Below are positions 38,738-48,827 of a stretch of DNA of 64,000 nucleotides, piece by piece; positions within the stretch are counted from its first letter, which is position 1; the number at the start of each line of letters is the position of its first letter. The notes under the pieces are model-generated. The model was not told the DNA's origin and searched no databases. It was given only the letters and a program-made list of their open reading frames with translations. This DNA is from an uncultured Bacteroides sp. GTDB lineage: Bacteria; Bacteroidota; Bacteroidia; Bacteroidales; Bacteroidaceae. The stretch spans positions 29,597 to 93,596 of the forward strand of contig CAUHML010000009.1 of assembly GCA_959606905.1 (NCBI GenBank), read 5' to 3'. The position numbers were made by a program, and so were the translations under genes.

Positions 38738-41700
38738 CTATTCGTTTTTCTTTTCCTGTTTCCGCTTTTCCTTATACTGTGTCGGCGTTTCGCCTGTATA
38801 TTGTTTGAAAGCCGTACTGAAATAGCGGGAAGTAGTAAACCCGACTTTCTCGGCGATTTCCGTAAATGACAGCTCCGTGCCAGTCATTAATGTGATCGCT
38901 TTCTCCATTCTGAATTTGTTAATATAATCATTGGCCCCCATATCGGTAAGAGCTTTTAGCTTGTTATAGAGCGAAGCCCGGCTCATGCCGATTTCTTTGC
39001 AGACCAGAGCGACATCCAGATTACTGTTATCCAGATTTTCCTGGATAATCTTATTCATTTTGAGTAAGAATGTTTCGTCCGCCTGACTGAACGTGCTCTC
39101 TTCCGGGGCAGGAATCAAGCCGGCATTCAGATACCTTTTCTTGGTATGTTCGCGGTTTTTCAACCGGTTGCGGATGAGTTCCATTAACATTTCTATTTCA
39201 AAAGGCTTGGTGAGATAGGCGTCCGCTCCGTTTTTGTAACCGCTCAGCTGGCTTTGTTTATCATCTCTTGCCGTCAGCAGGATGATAGGGATGTGGCTGA
39301 TAGTAATATCCTCTTTGATGTTTTTACACAATTCATATCCGTTCATTCGCGGCATCATTACATCACTGACGATGATATCCGGAGTATGGCTCTTGATAAG
39401 TTGAAGGGCTTCTACACCGTCTGCAGCAATTACGATCCGCTTGAAATATTCTCCTAATGATTTTTTCAGGAAGTCCGTCAGGTCGGAATTGTCGTCCACT
39501 ACCAGAATACTGTAAGGGGTCGTGTCGAAATTGTCCTCATCAGGAATCTGTTCATTGTCATTGTCGCCTATCAGTTCGTTCAGATATGCCTTAGGCTGGC
39601 AGATAATTTCTTCGGTCTTTTGCTTCAGTGGCAGTTCAAAGAAGAAAGTTGCACCTGCTTCCTGATTGTTGCGGGCACCGATAGAACCACCATGCAGCTC
39701 AACCAGAATCTTGGAATAAGATAATCCGATTCCCGTTCCGCTTTGTTCTCCTGTCCCTTGATAGAAACGGGTAAAGAGTTTCCGGGTGTCTACTTGCTGC
39801 AATCCGTTTCCTTGGTCGATTATGGAAATACGTATTCTGCTTTCTTCTGAAAGTAATTCGGAGGTAATTGTAATTTCTGTATTTTCAGGACTATGTTTGA
39901 GCGCGTTGATAAGCAGGTTGCTTAAAATAGTCTCGCACTTGTCCTTATCGAAACTGACAGTTTCAATCCGTGGGTCGAGCTCATAACGGATTCGCACATT
40001 CTTGGCTTCACCTTCACTGATAAAGTCTTGTGATACGTCCTCAATCCATTTATTGAGCGGATGAGGCTGTATCTGCATTTTACTTTCTCCGACTTCCATT
40101 TTACGCACATCAAGCACCATGTTAATCAGGTTCTTCATACGTTGTGACTGTCTGTAAATAGCTTTCAGGGGAAGGTATTGATGATCTTCGGAGGAGAGTG
40201 ATTTCAATATTCTGCTAAGTGGAGCGTGTATCAGTGTCAACGGTGTACGAAGCTCGTGGCTGATATTGATAAGGAAGCGTACTTTTTCTTCATACACTTG
40301 TTGCTCGTGCTCTTTCATAGCCCATTTGAGCTTTTCCTCTTTGCGTTTCAAGGTTCTTCGGAAAGTCTCTATAATAACGGCGACAACGAAAACTGCGCAA
40401 CTGAGGATGAACCACCATGTACGATACCAGGGAGGAAGAATCGTTAACTCCAGTACTTCTTGGTTAGGAATCCAACTACCATCTTTGGCCGTACAGGAAG
40501 CCATGATTTTATAACTGCCCGGTGGCAGTGAGCGTATAGCCAGTTCAGGGTTGTAGGATTCGATTTGTTGGTCATTCAACCCTTCTATCTGGTATTTATA
40601 TACTTTTTGGCGGAAAATGTCTTCCTCTTTCGACATGATTCGGATAGTAATATTGCTGTTCCAAGGAGCGGAGATACCTTTCGGATTACCGCTTAACTTA
40701 TCGTTGACGGATTCTCCGTTGATAATGACATTTGACAATTGGAGTTGTGGAAGTTCGGAGGTGGTCAGCGGGAGCTTGCTGTTGATATGAAGCAAGCCTT
40801 TTACACCGCCCATGTAGATATCTCCCTGCATACTTAATAATTGAGGCTTGGAAAGATATTCGTTTAAAATAGCTCCATCCGACTCTCCGAATAGGACAAA
40901 CTTCTTTTCTTTGATCAACCAGGCAAAGAGCATACTGTCGGCTCCTATCCATACTTTTCCCTGCTGGTCGCATACGAGCAGAGTAATTTCGCCGAACAGG
41001 GAAGTCGGTATCAGAGTCTTTGTCTTGGTTCCGGGATGATAATGTATCAATCCGTAATTGCTCCCGATCCAGAAGTGTCCTTCTTTATCTCGTGAAACGG
41101 AGTTGATAACAGTATCTTTCCGGCAAGAGTACAATGCTTTCAACCGGTTTGTACGGTTATCCAGTTCGTAGATGTGTTTTGTATCGTTTATATAAGTATA
41201 ATCCTGATAATTGCCAATAGGTAAAAGGGTACCGATGATATCTTGCCCTTCCTGCTCGGTAGCAATATTGAAAGTCTGTTCTTTCAGATTGTATTTATAA
41301 ACATGATCTCCCAGGAATAATATGCTGTGAGGCGTGTTTTGTAGTAAATTCACGGCTTTTCCCCGGTTACAGAGACGGGTGTTCGTTTCATTATCGACAA
41401 TGGTGAAGGGATGTTTTTCTCCTGTTGCCGGATTGAAAATGAATACTCCCTGCGAGAAAAGGGAAATTAATAATTTACCGGGAGTAAACGGACAGATAGA
41501 GGCTACTTTGTCTTCCCAAGTCGAAGGGTAATGGGCGAATTTCTCCGTAAACGGGTTAAAGCTGTTTATGCCTCCTCCGTCCGTACCTATCCAGATCCGG
41601 TTTTCGGATTCCTGAAAAAGGCTCAAAACAGTGGAGTTGCTTAATCCGCGGTCGTTGCCGGGCAATACATCTTTATATGTTTTCATAGAAACTTCCCGGA

Positions 41701-42685
41701 TGCTGATTAATCCGTTTCGGATGCTGCCTGCCCACATATTATTATTCCGGTCGTTATAAAGACATAAGATCGAATTGGCAGGAAGTGAATAGTTATCTCT
41801 TCCGGGGATGTGTTCCAATAGGGAAAATTGCCCCGTTTCCGGGTCAAGGATATTGATGCCTCCTCCGTCTGTTCCAATCCATATCTGCCCTTCCCGTTCG
41901 GCGAGGCTTAATACAACATTGTTGCTCAGATAAGAATTGCGGGTGGTATAGGTGGCTAGCAGTTTTCCGTCGCGGGTCAGGCAATTCAAGCCTCCGTTGT
42001 AAGGTGCCACCCATATCCTTTTCTGTGAATCGATGAATATATTCATGATTTCTTTTCCGCAATCGAAAGGGGGAGGGTTATATTTTCCGGTTTTTAAGTC
42101 GAGTAGTAGTAAGCCCTGCCACCGGCTACAACAGAGCAGGGTATGTTCATCCCAAAGGGTCAGCAGGGTGACATTGTAATTCGGTTCCCGCTCAAATGAT
42201 TGCAAGAGGCGTAAGGAAGCATCCTGATAATTATAGAAAAAGATTTTATTTTTTGAACCGAACAAGACGCCTCCTTTTGTCAGGCAAACTGAATAAACGA
42301 TAATGTTATTTCCCGACTCATTCGTTGGTATGAAGAAGTCATCACTCTGCCGTCGATAGCGCGCCACTCCTTTGTCCGTCAGAATCCAGATATTGTTTTG
42401 TTCGTCTTCTATCATCTGATAGATAAAATTATGTGGAATGGAATGAGGATCATCGGCCTGATGAACATATTTTTTGAGTTCATGCCCGTCGTATCGTCCC
42501 AGCCCGGAACGGGTTCCAATCCATACAAAGCCTTGTTCATCCGTCAGGATACAGCGCACGGTGGAAGGTAGTCCGTCTTTCAGGGAGATTTGTTTATAGT
42601 AATAATGTCCGGCTTGAAGGGGGAGAAGGCCGGTAAACTGTATGATAAATGCTACGCATAGTAGTACCAATATGTTTTTTCTCAT
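38738..42685 (-). CDS. Hybrid two-component system regulator (HTCS)
   Basis: A 1315-residue one-protein sensor and regulator of the type that senses oligosaccharides in the periplasm and activates PUL genes. Order: signal peptide (about 1-25), two seven-bladed propellers of Reg_prop repeats (about 30-660; WIGTRSGLGRYDG, WIGTDGGGIN), a Y_Y_Y domain (about 690-765), and one membrane helix (WWFILSCAVFVVAVII). Then come HisKA with H810 (NISHELRTPL), HATPase, a receiver with D1108 (IVSDVMMPRMNG), and a C-terminal AraC-type helix-turn-helix (FTEIAEKVGFTTSRYFSTAF). The nearest PUL is 3 kb away (45.6 kb onward), past the AmgK-like/MurU-like genes, and lacks its own regulator, so it is the likely target. 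Confidence 0.95.
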   Translation of the reverse strand: MRKNILVLLCVAFIIQFTGLLPLQAGHYYYKQISLKDGLPSTVRCILTDEQGFVWIGTRSGLGRYDGHELKKYVHQADDPHSIPHNFIYQMIEDEQNNIWILTDKGVARYRRQSDDFFIPTNESGNNIIVYSVCLTKGGVLFGSKNKIFFYNYQDASLRLLQSFEREPNYNVTLLTLWDEHTLLCCSRWQGLLLLDLKTGKYNPPPFDCGKEIMNIFIDSQKRIWVAPYNGGLNCLTRDGKLLATYTTRNSYLSNNVVLSLAEREGQIWIGTDGGGINILDPETGQFSLLEHIPGRDNYSLPANSILCLYNDRNNNMWAGSIRNGLISIREVSMKTYKDVLPGNDRGLSNSTVLSLFQESENRIWIGTDGGGINSFNPFTEKFAHYPSTWEDKVASICPFTPGKLLISLFSQGVFIFNPATGEKHPFTIVDNETNTRLCNRGKAVNLLQNTPHSILFLGDHVYKYNLKEQTFNIATEQEGQDIIGTLLPIGNYQDYTYINDTKHIYELDNRTNRLKALYSCRKDTVINSVSRDKEGHFWIGSNYGLIHYHPGTKTKTLIPTSLFGEITLLVCDQQGKVWIGADSMLFAWLIKEKKFVLFGESDGAILNEYLSKPQLLSMQGDIYMGGVKGLLHINSKLPLTTSELPQLQLSNVIINGESVNDKLSGNPKGISAPWNSNITIRIMSKEEDIFRQKVYKYQIEGLNDQQIESYNPELAIRSLPPGSYKIMASCTAKDGSWIPNQEVLELTILPPWYRTWWFILSCAVFVVAVIIETFRRTLKRKEEKLKWAMKEHEQQVYEEKVRFLINISHELRTPLTLIHAPLSRILKSLSSEDHQYLPLKAIYRQSQRMKNLINMVLDVRKMEVGESKMQIQPHPLNKWIEDVSQDFISEGEAKNVRIRYELDPRIETVSFDKDKCETILSNLLINALKHSPENTEITITSELLSEESRIRISIIDQGNGLQQVDTRKLFTRFYQGTGEQSGTGIGLSYSKILVELHGGSIGARNNQEAGATFFFELPLKQKTEEIICQPKAYLNELIGDNDNEQIPDEDNFDTTPYSILVVDDNSDLTDFLKKSLGEYFKRIVIAADGVEALQLIKSHTPDIIVSDVMMPRMNGYELCKNIKEDITISHIPIILLTARDDKQSQLSGYKNGADAYLTKPFEIEMLMELIRNRLKNREHTKKRYLNAGLIPAPEESTFSQADETFLLKMNKIIQENLDNSNLDVALVCKEIGMSRASLYNKLKALTDMGANDYINKFRMEKAITLMTGTELSFTEIAEKVGFTTSRYFSTAFKQYTGETPTQYKEKRKQEKKNE

Positions 42686-42709
42686 GAAATCAGGTCAGTT
42701 TAACTGAAA

Positions 42710-42717
42710 CAAAGATA
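42710..42717 (-). promoter_or_regulatory. Promoter -7 element TATCTTTG of the HTCS gene
   Basis: A minus-strand TAnnTTTG match 25 bp before the HTCS start codon, giving a very short leader. It lies back to back with the promoter of the kinase gene. Confidence 0.55.
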
Positions 42718-42773
42718 ATGTATTCGGATGAATATTACTTAAATCAGCTCTCTTATTTTTTAGTTTTTATCCC

Positions 42774-42781
42774 TATCTTTG
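42774..42781 (+). promoter_or_regulatory. Promoter -7 element TATCTTTG of the AmgK-RapZ gene
   Basis: Matches TAnnTTTG. It lies inside the possible upstream extension of the reading frame and so favours the ATG at 42799 over the ATG at 42718. Confidence 0.55.
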
Positions 42782-42798
42782 CTCGAAAATATACGATT

Positions 42799-44229
42799 AT
42801 GATTACCGAAGAACTACAAAAACTTTATCTGGCATATACGGGAGTTCCCGCCGAGAATATAACAGAATTACCTTCTTCCGGCTCCAATCGCCGTTATTTC
42901 CGGTTGGCGGGGGTGCAAACATTGATCGGAGTTTATGGAACCTGTATCGATGAGAATGAGGCTTTTCTTTATATGGCGGCCCATTTCCGCAGATGCGGTT
43001 TGCCTATTCCTGAGATTCACATCGTGTCGGAAGATAAAACCTATTATCTGCAAGAAGATTTAGGAGACACTTTGTTGTTTCATGCCATAGAGAAAGGACG
43101 TGCCACGAGTGTCTTTTCCGAAGATGAAAAAGAACTGCTTCGAAAGACGATTCGCCTGCTGCCCGCTATCCAGTTTGCCGGGGCGGACGGATTTGATTTC
43201 TCCCGTTGCTATCCCCAGCCGGAGTTTAACCAACGTTCTATCCTTTGGGACCTGAATTACTTTAAATACTGTTTTCTCAAGGCTACCGGCATGGAGTTTC
43301 AAGAGGATAAACTGGAAGATGATTTCCAGAAGATGAGCGATGTTCTGCTTCGTAGTTCTTCTGCCACTTTTATGTATCGTGACTTCCAAAGTCGTAATGT
43401 GATGATTAAAGACGGCGAACCATGGTTTATTGATTTTCAGGGCGGACGTAAGGGACCGTTCTATTATGACATTGCTTCTTTCTTATGGCAGGCAAAAGCA
43501 AAATATCCTGATAGTCTCCGTCAGGAACTGCTGCAAGAATATATTGAAGCACTCCGCAAATACCAACCAATTGACGAACCTTATTTTTATAGCCAGCTTC
43601 GCCATTTTGTACTTTTCCGTACTTTGCAAGTGCTTGGAGCCTATGGCTTTCGTGGCTACTTCGAAAAGAAGCCCCATTTTATCCAGAGTGTTCCTTATGC
43701 TATCGGGAACCTGCGCGAACTGTTGAAAGAGGAATATCCGGAATATCCGTATCTCTGTAAAGTATTGCGTGAACTGACCGGGCTGAAACAATTTACGGAC
43801 GATCTGAAAAAGCGCCAGCTCACAGTCAAAGTCATGAGTTTTGCTTATAAGAAAGGGATTCCTGACGATCCGACAGGCAATGGGGGCGGCTATGTTTTTG
43901 ATTGCCGCGCTGTAAATAATCCCGGAAAATATGAACGTTACAAACCTTTTACCGGACTGGATGAACCGGTGATTACCTTCCTCGAAGAAGACGGAGAGAT
44001 TCTTCGTTTTCTCGATCATGTTTATGCCTTGGTGGATGCTTCTGTGAAACGATATATGGAACGGGGATTTAGTAATTTATCTGTTTGTTTTGGCTGCACC
44101 GGAGGGCAACATCGTTCTGTTTATTCCGCCCAGCATTTGGCGGAGCACCTTAATAAGAAATTCGGAGTAAAAGTAGAATTGGTGCATCGTGAACAGAATA
44201 TAGAACGTACGTTTGAAGCAACTATATAG
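42799..44229 (+). CDS. AmgK-like sugar kinase fused to a RapZ C-terminal domain
   Basis: A 476-residue two-domain protein. Residues 1-330 form an aminoglycoside-phosphotransferase-type kinase (PSSGSNRRYFRL; YRDFQSRNVMI with probable catalytic D195; WFIDFQGGRKGPFYYD), close to the anomeric MurNAc/GlcNAc kinase AmgK. Residues about 338-476 match the RapZ C-terminal domain (VMSFAYKKGIP, VFDCRAVNNPG, CFGCTGGQHRSVYSAQHLA), which in E. coli senses glucosamine-6-phosphate. The MurU-like gene follows directly. The pair is expected to make UDP-activated amino sugar from recycled cell-wall sugar. The role of the fused sensor domain is inference. The start is chosen from the promoter position. Confidence 0.85.
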   Translation: MITEELQKLYLAYTGVPAENITELPSSGSNRRYFRLAGVQTLIGVYGTCIDENEAFLYMAAHFRRCGLPIPEIHIVSEDKTYYLQEDLGDTLLFHAIEKGRATSVFSEDEKELLRKTIRLLPAIQFAGADGFDFSRCYPQPEFNQRSILWDLNYFKYCFLKATGMEFQEDKLEDDFQKMSDVLLRSSSATFMYRDFQSRNVMIKDGEPWFIDFQGGRKGPFYYDIASFLWQAKAKYPDSLRQELLQEYIEALRKYQPIDEPYFYSQLRHFVLFRTLQVLGAYGFRGYFEKKPHFIQSVPYAIGNLRELLKEEYPEYPYLCKVLRELTGLKQFTDDLKKRQLTVKVMSFAYKKGIPDDPTGNGGGYVFDCRAVNNPGKYERYKPFTGLDEPVITFLEEDGEILRFLDHVYALVDASVKRYMERGFSNLSVCFGCTGGQHRSVYSAQHLAEHLNKKFGVKVELVHREQNIERTFEATI

Positions 44230-44236
44230 AAGACTA

Positions 44237-44995
44237 ATGAAAGCTATGATATTTGCTGCCGGTTTGGGCAGCCGGCTGAAACCGTTGACCGACTCTATGC
44301 CGAAAGCCCTTGTTCCCATAGCCGGACGTCCGATGCTGGAACATGTTATTCTGAAACTGAAAGCATCCGGTTTCACCGAAATTGTGATTAATATTCACCA
44401 TTTCGGTGAACAGATACTCGATTTTCTGAAAGCTAATGATAATTTCGGACTTACCATACATATTTCCGACGAGCGTGAACAGTTGCTTGATACGGGAGGA
44501 GGAGTCAGGAAAGCCTGTACTTTCTTTGAACATTCCGATGAGCCTTTTTTAGTGCATAATGTCGATATTCTTTCGGATGTGGACCTAAAGGAATTATACG
44601 ACTATCATTTACAAAACGGCAGTGTGGCTACTTTGTTGGCCAGTCGGCGTAAAACTTCACGTTATCTGCTTTTTGATACGGACAGGAGGCTTTGCGGCTG
44701 GATTAATAAAGACACGGGACAAGTGAAGCCGGAAGGCTTTCGACCGGATGAATCACGTTATCAGGAATATGCATTCAGTGGTATTCATGTTCTTTCACCT
44801 GCTATTTTCCGCTTGTTGGATGTTCCTTGTTGGGAAGGCAAATTCTCTATTATGGATTTTTATCTTGCTACCTGCCGGCAGGTGGAGTTTTCCGGTTATC
44901 TGGTAGAAGATTTGCGACTCATTGATATCGGTAAGCCTGAAACACTGGCTAAGGCTGAAGGCTTTTGTTCCGGAACACTACATAGCGATGCCTAA
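44237..44995 (+). CDS. MurU-like sugar-1-phosphate nucleotidyltransferase
   Basis: A 252-residue nucleotidyltransferase that joins a sugar-1-phosphate to a nucleotide. The signature FAAGLGSRLKPLTDSMPKALVPIAGRP starts near residue 5. Further motifs are FLVHNVDILSDVDL (metal-binding Asp) and EDLRLIDIGKPETL at the C-terminus. The family includes MurU, RmlA-like and mannose-1-phosphate transferases. The preceding AmgK-like kinase, 7 bp away, favours MurU (MurNAc-1-phosphate uridylyltransferase) in peptidoglycan sugar recycling. The ATG at 44237 fits the family N-terminus better than the in-frame ATG at 44213, which would overlap the kinase gene. Confidence 0.85.
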   Translation: MKAMIFAAGLGSRLKPLTDSMPKALVPIAGRPMLEHVILKLKASGFTEIVINIHHFGEQILDFLKANDNFGLTIHISDEREQLLDTGGGVRKACTFFEHSDEPFLVHNVDILSDVDLKELYDYHLQNGSVATLLASRRKTSRYLLFDTDRRLCGWINKDTGQVKPEGFRPDESRYQEYAFSGIHVLSPAIFRLLDVPCWEGKFSIMDFYLATCRQVEFSGYLVEDLRLIDIGKPETLAKAEGFCSGTLHSDA

Positions 44996-45092
44996 CGGGG
45001 CCAAACAGCTCTGTTTTTAGCATGAAACAAAAGATTTGCGTAAATTTACCCGGTTGAACAAACTATATTGTAAACTACGCAAATCTTGCTGT

Positions 45093-45362
45093 ATGGAAAA
45101 TAGATATCATCAGACTTTGGTAAATGAGATAACGGATAAATTGTTACATAATATTTTTTAATGATTTATCTGTAGGATTGGAATTATACGATAGAGCTGG
45201 TCTCATGATAGATATTAACCATTCTCGGTTGAAATTAATGGGAGGCAAAGAAAAAAAGATCTTTTAGGACGTAATTTGTTCAATCATACGGCTTTTCCTG
45301 ATGAAATAAAGCAGCAAAGTAAAAAAGGAGAAAGCCGTCCTCTTCTTTCATCTGAAAAGTAG
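45093..45362 (+). pseudogene. Decayed PAS-domain (sensor kinase) fragment
   Basis: Three frames give MENRYHQTLVNEITDKLL, then NDLSVGLELYDRAGLMIDIN, then DLLGRNLFNHTAFPDEIKQQ and a stop at 45360-45362. This follows the second PAS module of the histidine kinase at 34031-35899 (VGIELYNKDGLLIDLN, VLGVNLFENPLLPEEIKQ). Two shifts and the loss of everything before and after leave a fossil of a paralogous sensor kinase. Confidence 0.6.
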
Positions 45363-45512
45363 ACCAGACCACTATTTTCTTATTTCTTTTTTTGATTCAA
45401 AAAATGTTCAAAGATGTCTATTGTATTATTATTAATCGATGAAATGGGTGGTTTTAGACAAATTTGGAAAAAACATAGCTGTTTTTAAACACTTCACTTT
45501 AAACTACGTCTT

Positions 45513-45520
45513 TATATTTG
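45513..45520 (+). promoter_or_regulatory. Promoter -7 element TATATTTG of the second PUL
   Basis: Matches TAnnTTTG 67 bp before the SusC start. The leader has room for control by the HTCS type of regulator. Confidence 0.5.
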
Positions 45521-45586
45521 CAATGAATTTCAACGAAAGGGAATTCAGAAAAAACTTTTTAATCTTTAATTTAATAACTTATAAAA

Positions 45587-48500
45587 ATGACTTCTATGAA
45601 GAACCTATTGAAAGTTTTTCTAATGTGTTTCATTACGTTATTTGCTTTTGCAGGGCAAATAATGGGACAACAAAAGACCATTACAGGTAGGGTAGTGGAT
45701 GCTCTTAATGAGGGTATGCCTGGTGTTAATGTACAAGTAAAAGGTACTACCTCAGGAACAATAACTAATATTGATGGCGATTTTTCAATTTCCGTACCTA
45801 ATACAAAGTCTGTATTAGTATTTACTTTTATTGGATATGTGAAGCAGGAAGTTGCTGTGGGAAACCAAACAAAACTGAACATTCAAATGAAAGATGATAC
45901 ACAGAGTTTGGATGAAGTCGTGGTAGTTGCTTATGGAACAGCTCGTAAAGGTGATTTGACAGGAGCACTGACGACGATGAGACCAGATGCGAATGAAGCT
46001 GCAAAAGCCGTTTCCATAGATAATCTGTTGGAAGGAAAAGTTGCCGGTCTAGTCGTGAGCACGGCTTCTTCCAATCCGGGAGCTGCTTCGTCCATTACGA
46101 TTCGTGGAGCTAGTTCGTTGCGAGGTGATAATCAGCCTCTTTATGTCATTGATAATATTCCGCAAGCTTCAACTGGAGAATTTTCTTCTTCGGGTATTAG
46201 CGGAGACTTTCAGATTGCTCAAGATCCGCTGTCATCATTGAACCCTGCCGATATAGAGGATATTACGATATTGAAAGACGCATCCTCTACTGCTATTTAC
46301 GGTTCTCGTGGTGCGAACGGTGTTATATTGATAACTACTAAAAAAGGTAAGGAGGGCAAAGCTAAAGTGAACGCTTCGGCTACTTTTACTATTGCTAATG
46401 CAAGCAGGTTGTTGGAGATGATGAATTTAGAGGAATATGCTGCTTATCATAATTCAAGAATTACGGATGGCAAAGTGCCTTTCCATATTGTTGGAGATGA
46501 GGTGAGATATGTATTTAATGGAGCTTACGATAAATATGATCCTGCTGATCCTGAAACTTATAATGTAGTAAATTATCGTAACTGGCAGAAAGAAATCTAT
46601 ACTTCTGCTTTTTCTCAGAACTACTCTTTATCAGTAAATGGTGGTGCAGGTAAGACAACTTATTATATTTCCGCTAATTTTAAAGATATTAATGGTACTG
46701 TGAAGCAGACCGGTTTGAAGCAAGGAGACTTGCGTGCAAATTTGAGTGCACAGCTTTCCAAATCTGTAGATTTAAACATGGCGTTAAGCGGATCCTTGCG
46801 ACAGAATAATATGATGGCAGGTGGTAATACTCTTGGCGGTGCTACTGGTGCTATTTCACGTACTGCTCTTGATTATGCTCCTTTCGAATTGCCGGAGAAT
46901 GACCCGTCTTTTACAAATGAAAATAAAACGAATGTGTTCAGCTGGCTGAATGATTATGTGGACTTGACAGATGACAAAACTTTTAAAGCTAGTTTGAATC
47001 TGAATTGGAAAATAAATAAGTTTTTCACTTATAGTCTTCGTGCAGGTGGTAATATCAATACGAATGATCGCAAACGATGGTATGGAATGCAATTGTATCA
47101 AGGAATGAATAATCAGGGTTATCTGGCAACCTCTAATCTTTCAAAAAGTAATTATTCAGTAGAAAATATAGTGAACTATAATACGAAACTTGGTAGTGTA
47201 GGTACATTGGCTGCAACAGTCGGTATGACTTATGATGATTATAATTTTCTAAATAAAAATGTGATTGGAAAGAACTTTACGATGTTTGAGTTTCGTGAGA
47301 ATGGAATGCATATGGCAGGTGATGTAATTACGTCGCAGCCTATACAAAAAGATTATCAGTTACTTTCTTATTTGGGACGAGTTAATGTTAGTTTGCTTGA
47401 TAAATATTTGATTACAGCTTCTTTGCGTGCCGATGGTTCCAGTAAGTTTGCGAAAAATAATCGTTGGGGATATTTCCCTTCTGCATCCATAGCTTGGCGT
47501 ATGGAACAAGAAGAATTTTTGAAAGATGTTTCATGGCTGAATCAATTGAAGTTGCGTTTCAGCTATGGTGCAACCGGAAATCAAAGTATTGATCCTTATA
47601 CTACTTTTTCGATGTATGGACAAGGATCTGGTGAAATTTCATATGCGGATGGAACAGGAAATAAAACGACTGCAATGGTGGTGACCAACTTGTCAAACAG
47701 TAGTTTGAAATGGGAAAAAACATCTTCATGGAATGTCGGATTGGACTTTGGTTTGTTTAATTCCCGTTTGAGTGGTACCTTGGATATCTATCAGAAGAAA
47801 ACAACAGATTTGCTTATTTCAAGGAATTTGCCGGGATCAGCTGGATTTAGTTCTACTTATTACAATCAAGGTTCATTGAATAATAAAGGTGTTGAATTTT
47901 CTTTGAATGCACAAGTCATTGACAGTTCATCTTGGAAATGGTCTGTAAGTGGTAATATAGGTGTCAATAGGAATGAAATTTCAGATTTAGGTTTGTTGCC
48001 TGCTGATTTTGGATGCTTGGGTGAGAGAGTTGGGTATTATGGTAATAGTTTAGGGGATCATTTTGGTGTAGGGCATATTTTCTTGGCAGGTGAAGCTCCG
48101 GGATTATTTTATGGTTATGTGACTCAAGGGATTGTCCAAAAGGAAGATATAACAGAAAATGGAATTAAGTACATTAAACAAGATGGAAGTGTGGGATATT
48201 ACCAAACGGTGAATAAAACGACTCCGGTAGCCGGTGACGTGAAGTATGTGGATAGAAATGGAGATGGTGTAGTGGATGACAATGATCGCGATATTATTGG
48301 TAACCCGAATCCTGATTTTACTTATGGTTTTCAGACTAAAGTATCTTGGAAATCCTTGTCGTTGTCTGCATCCTTTAATGGGGTACAGGGTAGGGATATT
48401 TTAAATGTAGGTAATCGTTACAATAACACTCCGGGAACTAAATCGAATAATGTGACGCGTAAAGCGTTCCAAAATATGTGGACGGATGAGAATCCAAGTA

Positions 48501-48808
48501 ATTTATATCCGAAATCAACATTTGTCGTACAAAATATGGTGATGGATCGTTATGTGGAAGATGGCAGTTATTTGCGTTGTTCTGATATTACACTGAGTTA
48601 TATACTTCCTGCCAAATGGACGAATAAGATTGGTATAAAGAATACATCTGTTTATGCTTCTGTAAAAAATGCGTTTGTGATAACAGATTATAGTGGTTAT
48701 GATCCTGAAGTAAATAGTTTTGCTTTTGACGGTTTACGTCCGGGTGTTGATATGAACTCATATCCGACTCCTCGTTCATTTGTTTTTGGCTTAAATTTAA
48801 CATTCTAA
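45587..48808 (+). CDS. susC: SusC-like TonB-dependent outer membrane transporter
   Basis: A 1073-residue importer (1070 if the second ATG at 45596 is used, which gives the cleaner signal peptide MKNLLKVFLMCFITLFAFAG). A carboxypeptidase-regulatory-like domain (about 30-105) is followed by the TonB-box region VVVVAYGTARKGDL, the plug (ASSTAIYGSRGANGVILITTKKG) and the barrel ending FVFGLNLTF. There is no STN domain, consistent with HTCS control. It opens the intact PUL of sulfatase, GH20, GH2 and GH29, and SusD follows after 19 bp. Confidence 0.95.
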   Translation: MTSMKNLLKVFLMCFITLFAFAGQIMGQQKTITGRVVDALNEGMPGVNVQVKGTTSGTITNIDGDFSISVPNTKSVLVFTFIGYVKQEVAVGNQTKLNIQMKDDTQSLDEVVVVAYGTARKGDLTGALTTMRPDANEAAKAVSIDNLLEGKVAGLVVSTASSNPGAASSITIRGASSLRGDNQPLYVIDNIPQASTGEFSSSGISGDFQIAQDPLSSLNPADIEDITILKDASSTAIYGSRGANGVILITTKKGKEGKAKVNASATFTIANASRLLEMMNLEEYAAYHNSRITDGKVPFHIVGDEVRYVFNGAYDKYDPADPETYNVVNYRNWQKEIYTSAFSQNYSLSVNGGAGKTTYYISANFKDINGTVKQTGLKQGDLRANLSAQLSKSVDLNMALSGSLRQNNMMAGGNTLGGATGAISRTALDYAPFELPENDPSFTNENKTNVFSWLNDYVDLTDDKTFKASLNLNWKINKFFTYSLRAGGNINTNDRKRWYGMQLYQGMNNQGYLATSNLSKSNYSVENIVNYNTKLGSVGTLAATVGMTYDDYNFLNKNVIGKNFTMFEFRENGMHMAGDVITSQPIQKDYQLLSYLGRVNVSLLDKYLITASLRADGSSKFAKNNRWGYFPSASIAWRMEQEEFLKDVSWLNQLKLRFSYGATGNQSIDPYTTFSMYGQGSGEISYADGTGNKTTAMVVTNLSNSSLKWEKTSSWNVGLDFGLFNSRLSGTLDIYQKKTTDLLISRNLPGSAGFSSTYYNQGSLNNKGVEFSLNAQVIDSSSWKWSVSGNIGVNRNEISDLGLLPADFGCLGERVGYYGNSLGDHFGVGHIFLAGEAPGLFYGYVTQGIVQKEDITENGIKYIKQDGSVGYYQTVNKTTPVAGDVKYVDRNGDGVVDDNDRDIIGNPNPDFTYGFQTKVSWKSLSLSASFNGVQGRDILNVGNRYNNTPGTKSNNVTRKAFQNMWTDENPSNLYPKSTFVVQNMVMDRYVEDGSYLRCSDITLSYILPAKWTNKIGIKNTSVYASVKNAFVITDYSGYDPEVNSFAFDGLRPGVDMNSYPTPRSFVFGLNLTF

Positions 48809-48827
48809 TTTCTAAAATCACGAAGAC

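Larger units (their letters stand above)
44996..45586. other. Intergenic region with a PAS relic and the PUL promoter
   Basis: This 591-bp gap holds a decayed PAS-domain fragment (45093-45362) and a TATATTTG promoter element (45513-45520). The rest shows no gene or repeat. Confidence 0.5.

Noticed and set aside
42718..42798. Earlier start codon for the AmgK-RapZ gene
   Set aside because: The TATCTTTG promoter element lies within the extension, and the kinase family N-terminus fits the ATG at 42799.
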